Origin: Acanthopleura granulata
Lineage: Eukaryota > Mollusca > Polyplacophora > Chitonida > Chitonidae
DNA: 64,000 bases
Reading direction: 5' to 3'
NCBI GenBank assembly: GCA_016165875.1
Contig: JABBOT010000004.1
Location: 5,711,351-5,775,350, forward strand
Program-made: the position numbers and the translations under genes
Notes under the pieces: generated by a model
Told to the model about the DNA's origin: nothing
Databases searched by the model: none
The model's input: the letters and a program-made list of their open reading frames with translations, nothing else
Part shown: positions 46,126-58,117 of the stretch, piece by piece
Position numbering within the stretch: the stretch's first letter is position 1
How the letters are laid out: each line of letters begins with the position of its first letter

Positions 46126-49100
46126 ACGGACATGTAGGCCTACATTTTTGGGGGACAGGCGCTGTCAGTCACTGCTCGCAGGGAGTTCCGTTTACTTTAA
46201 TGGTAAAACTGGTGTTACTAAATCTATTGAGAAGAGTTATCCCATATTCTTTACAGATTATGGAAAATAACTCAGAGTAAAAGAGTGCAAAAGAATGAAA
46301 CCTCGTTAACTGACAAGGAAGTTTATCTGTTGTTGTTTGGCTGCGTTAACATCAACTAGTCAGTGCCTTGATGGTGTAACAAAAGAAAGGAGATAAGACG
46401 CACCTAAGCAATGACATTCTGGCTATAATACTTGTATTTGTTAATATTCTTGTCTTTTGTGGCCCGTGAACTGTCAAACCAAGATAGACGAAAGGATATA
46501 AATGAGAATTACACAAAGCCTGCCCTGGCCCCCATACCTCACATCATTCTGGGCGTCGTATCGGCTTGCTGTAGGTAAAATTCTGAAACCATGCACGACT
46601 CACGTGACAAGTACAAGCATTCCTAGGCCTAAACAAAACTGGATTGTTGACGCAATGCCTAATTTTCTGGCCCATTTCTTTTCATATTTCGGGGCGATGT
46701 GAACCTAGGAGAACCCGTCTATCAGGATTTGTCATTATGTATACCATACGGGCTCATACGGGTAAATCTCACGGCGTGTTCAAGGGCGCCTGCGCGGTCT
46801 CGGCTTTCTTACCTGTCTTAAGCGGTCCCAGATATGTACTAGAATTTTTGTTATTTACTGGCTCTAAGCCTGCTTGACCAGCAACACATTCGTTCGGATG
46901 CCGTGTGATTTGGAGTTGTAATTTCGCTTGCCTTATATCATACCTCAATGGTACTATCTCCTAGATTATCTTACATACACATGTATATACATGTATTTAC
47001 AATTTATACACAATCTCAAGGGCGTTTCATCCGTCTGGCCTCATTCCAGCCGACAGCATTACCCTGTAGTTTCATAGGGGTTTGCACACCGGCACCTCGA
47101 GACAGTAGTTAAAAAAACTTCACAGCACTGCATCGACCCGACCGAACACGCAACTGGCACACACAAATATTGAGATACTGCGTACACATACCCAGATAAC
47201 GCACACACATGCTGAGATACTGCATACACATACCCAGATAGTGCACACACATGCTGAGATACTGCACACATGTACTGGACACTGGACCTAGACACTGAAC
47301 TGAGTAATTAATGGTTGTAACTAGTAATGGTTGTAATGTGTTGAGAAATATTCATGGCAACTTAAATAATCCATGCATTGCTGAAAATCGTTGTCCAGAT
47401 TGGTAGAAGCAAATTGACGTCATCGGGAAAAGTATATGTGCGTATGTGTATGTTGGGGGCAGGTGGGGTGGATGATAACATATATTTATTTATTATGGGG
47501 CCTGGCCATGCGCCTTAGTTTTGTTAAAGTTTTTATTAGGGGATCCAGCAGTAGGTAGGTTTAAGTTGTATCAGGAGAAAAAAAATGCAGCTCATGTGGT
47601 TTGCCCGACATAGTGGAACACATAATCTGATTATAAATCCCTGAAATCCAAAATTCAAATGATTTGAAAATTATTTCTTCCATGTACTGAAGTCTCTTAG
47701 GATCTAATACAATGGGCTACAAAAAGCTCTGCTGGAAAACATGGTTTGATGGACATAGAAGACATGTTTGAAATAAATTTGGTCAATATGCAAATATAGG
47801 TAAATGTATATGAGGGTCATTGAAACTTCATCAGAAAGGCCAAATTTAAAATCAACACAGAAGAAACGATGAAAAATTGTTTTAGATGCAGCTAGACGTA
47901 AGGTTTATGAATATGTTAAGATATAGTCATTTTAACTGACCGGAAGTGACATTACAAAAACCGGAAGGGATCATATCCCCTATACAAATAACCTAGAGAC
48001 AAGGGAGCAACACCATTTGCTGGCCTTCAGGCCAGTAGATAGAAAGTTTGCCAACCGAAATTGAGGATGTATCCTTTACAAATGATCCTTTACGACAGGA
48101 TCTAATCACAGCAAAACACAGACTATGGGACTTTAGTTGTGAATTCTTCAGATCACCATTCTCTACTTTTGGTTGATTTACTCAGCTCTAAATGTCAGTG
48201 TGAATTCCTGTTTTTTTGATAAGACATTGAGTTCTCATATAATAATAATTTATTTAAATCTATGCAATCGATTACTGTTTCCATTTTGATTATCTATAAG
48301 GTTAGAGCTTCCATTTGTTATATAAACTCTTACTTTCTACTTTGGTCTGTTTGTACATAATTGTAAATTAGAACATACCAAAATTCTTGCGTTTTACTAA
48401 AATGTAAACCATCTTGTTGAGGAAAATCTGTTGTAGTAATTAGCCTAGGGTAATCCTCTGGAAAGAAATAAAGCATTAAAATAAAATTTGGGCCCTGAAT
48501 TTAAATATGGCAATGTTTTTACGAGAGGTTTCCAGACACTACAGGAAGAGAGAAAAAAAATTGATAATGGTCCATTTATGCAATAAGATGTCTTGAACTA
48601 TGTCCACAAAAATTATTAATGATATTAATAACAACAATAACAATAAGAACACAACCGCTACAGCAATGACAACAATAACAATAAACATCCTACAATAGGA
48701 TTCGATCTCACCTCAATTGGATTCCAACAAAAAGTTGAACCATAGGGTTTGGTCACAGGTGTTTCTTCATCATTGGTACATTTCATGTGTTAGTAGAACC
48801 TTAAATACGTCATACATGCAAAAGTAAATAAATTTGCATTTACCTGACAGCTTGTGCGATGTATGTAGAAATAATTTGAATACAATACAAACGTGTTTGT
48901 ACAAAAACTTCATAAAAGTTGCTGCAAGCATGTCGGATATTCTGTTTTCACTCCATTGTTAACCGACAAGAAATGAGCCTCAGGTTTCCTTATGCATATT
49001 TTGATTTTACAATATTTCTTTTGTACTGGTAACGAGGACTGTATCGATTTTTTCTTTTAATCTTATATAATGCAAATATTGACTTTGCATGGTTTAAAGA

Positions 49101-49980
49101 CAAAGTATTGTGAGATATGTAATGGGTTTGGTGCACTGGATTTTACAAACATATGTCTTTCCAAGATTTAACGATATCAGTGATTGTGATGTTACTGTTA
49201 TCAATAAAACTGGTCTCGGGGGCTTTGACTTGTTTGTGATTTGAACTGTTCGCAAACCGTTTTGCCTCGATAGTTGTTTGTCCCGGTTAAATCCCTGAAT
49301 GGCAATTTCGATACTTTGCCCAAGTTTATTTATTTCTTTATGTTTTGTGTTTATTTGAGTGTTGTTTAACATCACCTTAGTTTTGGTTATAAGCATTTAA
49401 AGCTAAACATAATGACAGGAAACAAAAATTATGAATGAGTTTTTTATTCTTCTTGAAACTAAAGAAGAAGCGACTTTTGACCACAGATGAAACCTGGTAA
49501 AGCACCAATGAGTCAAGGGCATCTGGCCTAGATGTTCGCACCTGGCGACGTCACCTGACACTGGTGCCAAGACACTCCAAACTATGTGGCATGCTGCCAT
49601 AACACGGTACCATATGCGGTGGCAAACTGTCATCCAGCCCCAGAGACATGTTCACTCTTCCCCGTGTATCCACTGCTGGACTTAAGTCTGGGTGTGAATG
49701 AATAAGACTAATTATTAATATCGACATTAATATTAATGATAATACACACTATCGGGCTATCGCGTCGTACTCTTGAGTCATCGCATCATTTCATCGACAT
49801 AAATGCTCTGAAATCTCTGCTTAGTTTCCCCCTCTTCTGACACATGAATGTCAGATGTAGGAGATAAATTTTGATGAAGGTTCATTCTAAGAGGCTTCCA
49901 GTAAAATAAATACCTGCATATGGAAGTCGGTTAAGGCCATTACCCGACGGGTGGAACGAGGCGATGGGAGAATGTTATAA
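46126..49980. other. Non-coding right part of copy B
   Basis: No gene. It mirrors 36700-39900, including a minisatellite at 47165-47275 and an AACAATA-rich run near 48620-48690. A block at 47820-48060 is identical or nearly so to 37805-38045. Confidence 0.6.
47165..47275 (+). repeat. Short minisatellite, copy B
   Basis: Alternating CATGCTGAGATACTGC and ACACATACCCAGATA blocks, about four units. Confidence 0.7.
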
Positions 49981-50345
49981 AGATCCATCCATCTCTTCGC
50001 TCTTTCCCGTCGCTACACATTATCTTGTCTTCGCTTCGCACTGTGGTGCCTTTGCTTCGTCGGACACCATTTTACAATGGTACATGTATACAGTGATGGT
50101 CTTAACCGGCTTCCATAATGATGTGCTTAACCATGTTATAAACCCGTCTGGCCTACCCAAACTTCGCTTCAATGAGACTTACTTTAAACTGTCATGTTGA
50201 GCAATTCACACATTCTCGGGATTCCAGGTCATAACATTGCCTACAACTTTTCTTTCGGCGTTTTTGAGACACACATCTGGACAACAGTTCTAAGAAGTAC
50301 ATTATATACGTTAGGTTAGGGCATCAACTAGTATTCCTGTAAAAC
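49930..50345 (+). repeat. Dispersed repeat, copy in duplication B
   Basis: Matches 39905-40240 closely and 53560-53965 more distantly (CGGACACCATTTTACAATGG, GGGATTCCAGGTC, TCTTTCGGCG). Confidence 0.6.
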
Positions 50346-51000
50346 AACTCGCCGCAGAAAGTCGACCCTAACGGAAAGCCTACTGCACTGGTGTGCACTG
50401 GGAGCTGATACACCACACACATTTATCAGTGAAAACTGCAACACCGAAATCTGGAAACTGCATACTATTTAAAACCTCTAAAATTGAATGTCGAATTGGA
50501 GCAGATTAACAGCTCCGTTAAATCTTGAACATTTAAAACCTACTGTCAAAAGTCATTATGCAGACCCATACAAATTCACGTAGTCATACATTTGACCTAA
50601 AATGCCAAATTAATGATAGTTGCTCGGTCTCCTATATGGTTTACTAAATACTACATTAATACGTCAAGACCAAGTCCTTTAGAGGCATTTGGGTGAAGAA
50701 GTTGGGTGATTTCCACAGTGATGATAACGCTGCCTTATTTTTTCAACATTTGAGTATCATAGAGATTAATTGGAAATAATATCTATATTATGCTAATCAT
50801 GAAAATGGAGGATGAAACTAGGACATTCACCATTGTATGTTTAACACTTCAGTTGACGGATGATTAAAAATGCATCATGGTAATAACAAGAATGGATAGT
50901 ATAGTTTTAATATTGTTTCTATATGTAAAACAGTTACGGTATGCAAGGTACAAATTACAAAATACACTGATGACAATTATATAGACGTGTGTGAAAGAAT

Positions 51001-51183
51001 TTGTGTGCACGCCTAGATTGTAAGTTCTCTGCAGTGGACGACGAATCTTTGTTATTCACCAGTTATAAAGCCTGCAGCCGGGTTGACTATCCTGTCATTT
51101 ACCACGAATGCCGTCTGTGCTCGGGAGCGGTCGCTGGAGAACCCTACATGAGCTATAAGGTCTTTGTATATAAAAGTGATCAG
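51001..51183 (+). other. Possible orphan coding exon
   Basis: An open frame of 61 codons begins just right of the duplication and ends at a good donor (GATCAG|GTCAGT). The peptide is cysteine-rich and not low in complexity (LDCKFSAVDDES, ACSRVDYPVIYHECRLCSG, MSYKVFVYKSDQ). No family was recognised and no partner exon found, so it may be a chance ORF or the relic of a gene cut by the duplication edge. Confidence 0.22.
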
Positions 51184-53555
51184 GTCAGTAGGCCTGCGTG
51201 AACATCGATCAGATCCTACATGTGACTTGGATATGCCTTAATTAGTACCAGTGCGATGTTAAAGCCCAACCATCAGATGTCAGTGATATATCAGAGGCTG
51301 TATGTCCTATATATGATTCACGTTCTAAATGAACATGAAAAGACATCTGTCCCAGTAAATAATGTCAGTGGAGTATATATACATGATGCGTAAGAATGAC
51401 AAGAATTACTGCAGAAGTAAGTATTAAGTAATAAGGACGACCAGGGCATGGCTTGAGATTTTATTTTTGGGTTATTTAAACAACTATACTTACATGATTA
51501 TGAAATCAAAATATAGATCTGGTTAGAATTACAGGGGAAGCCAAATATTTGATTTGAATTAATCTGCGAGTCAAATCTAAATCTCTTCTTTATGTTTCTT
51601 TTAATCATAATAAATTCAGTGTTTAAAGCGATCAGGATATTTGACTTTAAAGACATCGTTTTGAATATAAATGCTCGTAGAACTAGTTCAAAGCTACTTG
51701 ACCCTGAATACCAAACTAGAAACCTTTTTAATTTGGTAAGTCTTTTGTGATCTTCAATTTGTCTTAAAGGAGCTATCCGGAATTTTCCATGTCATACAGA
51801 AACCAAATAATGATCTTCGTTTGAAGATTCATGGTATCTTTGGTGGACTAAATTGACAAGAAAATTATATATGATTTATTGGTATAGAAGGAACAGTTTA
51901 TTCGAAGAAGTAAATTTTAAGTAAAGATGTAAGAGTTATATTAAAGCACAATCAGGAATATTTTTACCATATATATATTATGCATGGCCTTGAAAACCCA
52001 CAGTAAGGTGTATTTATATAATATTATAGCATGACATTTGTCATGTACTTATCATTAAACTATCAGATAGGTTCTTGGGTTATGCAGTCTCACAAAAATA
52101 AATATATAATGAAATAAATTAATAATAATAATAATAACAATAACAAGACACAGCATATATGCCAGTATAAACGTTTTCATACTGATCCGAGATTCTATAA
52201 CAGTAGAAAATGAATGTGCACGTTTGGACACATAGTATACAGAAGTGACAGTTTCCACGCTGACATTCTTTCATTAAAAAAGGGATCGAAACCATCTAAT
52301 CGATGATTGTGTATTAGGCCTACTTGTGGTCGATACACCTCTGAAGCGAGTAAATAAGTGATTTTCTGTTGTGCCGTTATTAAGGTAATTCCACAGTACT
52401 GCAATGGTATTGTTTTTTTTCAAACGTGCGATACAAGGTTTTTCCACACCCATAATTTACCCGAGACTTGATAACCTATGCGGCTGCGAATTTTACCTTA
52501 TCCTCAGCCTCCAGGATGTTTCCAGGTGGCAAACTTTAGTGCATTAATAGGTTTGCCAAAGTCTGTTTTGCATTAAAAAAATCCGAAAACGAGAAATTTT
52601 GAAGGATACGTCTGCCATGTAGTAAAGTCTGTAGAGCCTTGGGGCAGTACATTCTTAAAGAACTTTCTTATTGTTCACTTTTCCCAAATATTTACATGCT
52701 TAAACATGTCTTAAACACGTCTGAGTTTCAATTACAGTACAGGGTTCCCTAGAGCAATTAAACTATTCCTCGCTTACAACTGCATTTACATTTTAACGTT
52801 GCACTGGCTCATTCGATCGACCATAGTTCACCTGCATTGGATAAGTAATATTCTATGGGTTTGCCCACAAAATGTAACGTCAGGAATGAACAATAGACTG
52901 CAGTTTAGGCCCGACTGACTTTTGTTGGGAAAGGTTCCCCATTTCACAGAATGGCCCTGTACATCAACACTCAACACCGGTCCTCAAACAGGCCTACCCT
53001 ACATGCACTTGATGTTACATCTGCTTAGCACATTCATGTTCAGAACGGAATAGCCTGGTCCACAAAGAAGACATGGGCAGCTTTGAAACGAACAAAATTC
53101 AGCAGTAACATTCCAGCATCTGTAGATATCGGCTGCACTCCCTGACAGCCCAGTAGTGTCTGTATGTTTATAATGCTCCACAAGCACTTAGATAGTCACT
53201 TATATAGCTAAGATTCCAGTATGTAGGCCTACATGTATATATTTTACAACTTTCAGAGTTCAGGACACCTATCTAATGAAACACATTATTATTTGGGATT
53301 AAACAACCTGTACCAAGAAGTTAAAAAGAAGGTGGATTTCAGACTGCAACCTCATTGGTCAAAAGCTTGCAAAGGGTAGTAGTTTGTTAATTCTAATATG
53401 GTCAATATAAGTGTTCTTTTCAAAGTGCGTGATAGACGGAAGGAGGCGATGGCGCGATAGTGGAAAGAGATCACACTATCGTGCGAATGGCTTCGTTCAA
53501 TCGCTGTATATCTTATATTATATCGAATTATAATGTCATCGATTCGGCCCATCGC
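51184..53555. other. Intergenic, no gene found
   Basis: AT-rich, with short AATAATAAT runs near 52120. Nothing else recognised. Confidence 0.5.
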
Positions 53556-53559
53556 TCCA

Positions 53560-53965
53560 GGTTACCTTGTCATCGCGGCATAACATCGTGACATCGCTTT
53601 GTCGAACACAATTGTGCGATGATACAATGATGGCCTTAATCGGATTCCATACTGATGGCCTGAAGCTGTTTGCACACTATAAGCCTATCTGACCTACCTC
53701 ACTTAAATGGAGATGACTTCAAACAGATTCTCTTATATAACGATTTTATAGGCGTCTCACTTGTGCGGAATAGATATTTATATTTGCTATGTCGTGCAAT
53801 CCATACAGGTTTGGGACTTCAGGTCTCGACATTGAATATAATTTTTTTTTTTCGCCGCTTCCCTGTTACACAACTTCCTCAACTGGCTAACACCTTTCAA
53901 ACGTCCGTCATGCATGTTTGACTAGGACAGCAACTAATATATCTGAAAAACAGCTCGCCCATTTA
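53560..53965 (+). repeat. Third, diverged copy of the dispersed repeat
   Basis: CCTTGTCATCGCGGCATAACATCG, TGCGATGATAC, AATGATGGCCTTAA, TTCGCCGCTT, AACTGGCTAACA and GACAGCAACTAATAT follow the order seen at 39905-40240. Its position outside the tandem duplication shows the unit is a dispersed repeat. Confidence 0.55.
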
Positions 53966-54094
53966 CCGAATGTCCCTGGGCTGAACTTGATGACATCTTT
54001 TCAGAGTTAACCCACTAGTACTCTAGTTATGCAAAAGTTAAGAAACAGCGCCCATAGTTTTACCGAATATACCATATTATCAACAAGTGGCAAC

Positions 54095-54195
54095 AAGGTG
54101 TGTGCACGGGACCTTCCACAAGCTATACTGGCAGACCTTCCGACATATGAACAAAGAGGACAGAATGTGCTGGGTTTGAACTCAGCAACCGAATT
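54095..54195 (-). repeat. Degraded SINE fragment
   Basis: ACTGGCAGACCTTCCGACAT, then GGGTTTGAACTCAGCAACC: the complement-strand body and B-box region of the main SINE, heavily diverged. Confidence 0.45.
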
Positions 54196-55246
54196 CGTTG
54201 AAGGATCGCGTGTCAACAGTTGTAGCTCGTTTAACGAAGATATTTCTTTTCTTGGGCTAATGAAGCAGGTTCTTAATTGATATTTCCAAAAACTCTTCTA
54301 GTGGTGAAGATGGTATTGTACATTCGATTGTAAAGACCCCCCCCCCTCAACTTCCGAGTAGTGTCTTACTATATTTTAATAACCCATCCATGGCAACCCA
54401 CAGGCCGTATACATGTCTGCCTAAAATTGCACACTGATGCAGCATTGCGACACATTGGCAAAACTGGGCTTTAAACTAATGTTAGGTGACATCTTGCCTG
54501 GAAACGGCCAGCGCTTTACCATTTTTTTGGTACCGTTATCATGCACTCATTTACTCAAAACAGGGGAGATAGACTGATGCGTGACGTCAAAGTTGTCCCA
54601 TGATAGCTTAAGCTGAGTTACACGTCCTACGCACGCTTTACATAGTACGTTACTAAACATTATATATCTTTAAGCAGGCTCATGTCAGCCCATATCCACA
54701 TAACTCGCATATTTAAATACAAGGAAAAACCACAACAGATATGGAAGAAAATGGCCACGACTGTTTTCTTACACCATCAAAACACGTTTGTAATAGCATT
54801 GGGCTTTCATGAGTAATACAAAAAAAACTATTTCCAGCCAGCTCTAGTGGATTCCCCGGGGTCAAACTTCGACGAACTCCCCATTCGAAATCCCTACCTC
54901 GGATAACCACACCAACGTGGACAATTCAAATTATTACCAAAAGACCAAACTGATCCTTATAAGTTAAATTATATGCGCCGACCGTCCTTTGGGCTTTTAC
55001 ACAGACAGATAATCAGTGCACATATGTGTACTGCAGCTGTCCCCTGGATTATTTCTTTGGCAGAACCCAAATGCACACTGGGTTTTTTTTCGCAGACAAG
55101 CATACCAAATCGTCATCAGTGCCTTTACAGATACCTATTAGCCATGAAAACCACCGCCAAAGGGGAGGACCAAAGCCAATCGCCGCCATACAAACTACCG
55201 GTAACTAACACCGGGACAGCAAAGTACATACAACAGACAGCCATAA

Positions 55247-55444
55247 TAAATGAATGAATGAATGCTTATTGTTTAACGCCCTACTCAATAATATTTCACT
55301 TATCCGAAGGCGGTGTCTCCTTGGTGCAGGACGGATTTCCACCGTATCTTTTATCTGGTGCTGCCTCACCGAGACGACTTGCCGAAGACACCCAACAAGC
55401 CCTCTCACCCAGTCACATTATACTGACACCGGGCCGACCAGTCC
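55247..55444 (-). repeat. SINE of a second family sharing the tail
   Basis: AATGAATGAATGAATGC tail, GTTTAACGCCCTACTCAATA and ATATTTCACTTATCCGAAGG as in the main SINE, but then a different body with CAGTCACATTATACTGACAC and CGGGCCGACCAGTCC, which I associate with other mollusc SINEs. Confidence 0.6.
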
Positions 55445-55449
55445 ACACC

Positions 55450-58117
55450 CTATCCAAATCAAATACATAGAGCAATTTGTGTAGGGTATCCTTATATAAC
55501 TTTGATATGCATCTGAGCGCCAACGACATAGACTTTTAATATCGCCTACACTGAACTCCATACTGGCAGCAAGTTGTGGCAGCTCCAGTGCGAACAGAAT
55601 GAATGGTGTAGTTATCAGACGTAATACCTAAATACTGTAGCACTGTCTTTATGATAGCCGAAAACTGATAGCGGTGTTCAGGGGGTACAGTCAATGTGCA
55701 CGAAGAGTTGTCTCCTTTGAACAGATGGGCGACCTGGCAAATAACTTTGCATAGCTGTCACAGGCACAGTGAGTTACCTACTTGCTTCCTGAGAATAAGA
55801 GTAGTTCCTCGAACAGTTTGGTCGGTTTAGAAAAACGCAGTCTAACATTCATTAAACACCCTCCTTCTCCGAAGTCATAGATGCCAATAGACTTCAGACT
55901 ATGGCCATTACGTTAGCCATTAATTAGCAAATACTTGCTGATAGTAAATTTGTCGAAGATGCCGCAGACTGTTATGGCCGTGTGTTGCTGCCCGCCAGTG
56001 ACTGGCACCGTGGCCGGGGCGAACGGTGGCTGAAATGAACTGGTCACAGTGTCACCCACATCCTCTGCTTGAGGCTCGTTTTTTTGAAGACTTCCTCGGC
56101 GGTTGAGCTCACGGCATGACTGACTGCTGTGGTGATTCACAGAATTCCCAGCCAAAGTTGAATTAATAGAAAGTTCTTATGGTAGTCCAGAATATTATTT
56201 TACTATGTTCTGTCCGTCTGATCCACCGCCAACGACTGAAATTTGGCGAGTTAAACTTCCCACTACACTGCATATCCCCAATGGCAACTAGAAAACAAAG
56301 CCGTGATTGGCTGCATTAATCTCTGACCCAAGGATTAGCTATATAAGGCTTTAAAACAAGGGAGACAACTGACGTTCAGGAATGGATTATCTCCCCTTAG
56401 GTTAAAGTTCGTACGCTATATAATGCTTAAGCCGCATACTATATTTCACTAGATTTGTTGCCTTGACACATGACCGGTTGAAGAGCAGCGCGCTCTTCAT
56501 AATTTATTTCATTGTTGTTTCTGAAAAAGGATTAAAACCAGAGTGCCCGAGATATACCACTCGCAACTGGCAAGTTGTAATGAACTTCTACACATATTGG
56601 CCATACACATATCTACATCTTACTTGACACGTGGTCTGTCGAGAGCTGCAGACTCTCCAAACGGAAATTTTTGTATAAAGAAAAAGCAAACAATGTGCAC
56701 TTTAAGAAATAGTCATGTCAACGAATAGATTAATAGTGTGTTCTGAACTTCAGATGCATCTATTCTATTCACCAAATATTTCCTTCCACCACCATAGCTT
56801 TGCAAAAACGTAAGACAATGAGGAAACTAACATCTACAGAAGTAGACGCGGACAAAACCACGGCCACCAGGGGCAGCAGCAAAAGGCTATAGAATCCATA
56901 GGATCTATGTTTAAAACAACCCAAAGACGACGAACATGGATCATATGTTGCCACTGTGGCTGGGCGATTTGCGAGCAGACGGTGATACATATGGTCTAGA
57001 GGCCGCCTAGGCCTCTAAATGGGATGTCTTCTAAATGGCAAGAAAGAGTGATTTTTGTTTTTTGGGGTACTTTAATTGTTTCTTACATACATTTTACGTA
57101 TGTTTTTTTCAACATGTTTAAAACATAGGAACACTTCCATGAAAAAAAACATCACATAAATCAGTTACAAGACAGTTGATATTTTTTCTGTAGGCATTGT
57201 AGTTCGTAAATGTGTTAAAATGAATGCACACATCATAGAACTAATTTTCATTTATGCGCCAGTTAAGTTTATTACAATTTGACAACCGAATATATTCTTC
57301 CACTTTTTGCAACTGCTGATGTTGTGAAACAAGGTTTTATCTAGACACAAAATGATGGCCTTTGTCCACTGCCATACTAACATTAAGGTATCTACATCAC
57401 TAACTTGGTGATGATATCATGAACAGTGTGCAAGTAACATATACATATGCATTAACGTCTTCTAGTCTGAGAAGCTTGAATCAAGCTGGAGCTGTCAGTG
57501 GTCTAAAAATTCCAGTGACTATCTATGTAGGCTGTTCTGCCTGTTGAGGACAAATTCAGAAACTTTGTCTCCCATTTTAGACAAGTTGTGAGTCAGTCCT
57601 TGCCATACACGTTGGTCTCATGCTTAACACATACTTACATTCAATAAGACAGATCCCTAAGTAAATAACTTCAAACATAATTCTCCCTAAGCAAAATGAA
57701 AACACGGACATCAACCATATCAGTGTACTTGTTGGTTGCTTCCACATGTGTACATTGTCTCCATGGCGCAAAAAGAAACAAAAGCATGCAATGAATGCAA
57801 ACTGATTTCTGTAGTTTGATTTTTTATGGCTGGCACTTTGACCATAAATGAAAAATATCATTGAACCATTTTCCTTTGAGGAGAATCTGGGACTACAGTC
57901 ATGACTGTGTATGTGTGCAAGGCTGCAAAATCCACACAGCAAGGCCTTATAGCATTTGGGTCTCACAGTGATCTTTCTACATTGGGGTAGCAGCCATAAA
58001 GTCATCAGAATGAATCTCTGTACAGCCAGTGTTCAACCCTTACAAATGTTCATGTATTAGAACAGATGGGAGTCCGGTGAGGCTAAATTCATCTTGAAGA
58101 TCAGGGGCATCCAGTAT
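55450..58117. other. Intergenic region and TFIIS 3' UTR
   Basis: No gene recognised at 55450-57200. From 58117 downward the sequence should be the TFIIS 3' UTR; AATAAA on the minus strand at 57268-57273 is a candidate poly(A) signal. Long open frames on the minus strand here (57577-58005) match nothing. Confidence 0.45.

Larger units (their letters stand above)
40533..50985 (+). repeat. Tandem duplication, copy B (carries GT17 gene B)
   Basis: Starts in about three minisatellite units (40534-40672) and follows copy A to about 50985. It has extra blocks at about 40920-41165, 41645-42285, 49690-49860 and 50360-50815. Some of these (49690-49860) belong to the dispersed repeat and were probably lost from A rather than gained here. 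Confidence 0.88.

Noticed and set aside
56280..56350. Promoter-like GATTGGCTG (CCAAT box) and TATATAAGG
   Set aside because: No gene follows on plus within 1 kb, and such words are expected by chance in AT-rich DNA.
57577..58005. 142-codon ORF on minus
   Set aside because: It lies in the expected TFIIS 3' UTR and matches no domain.
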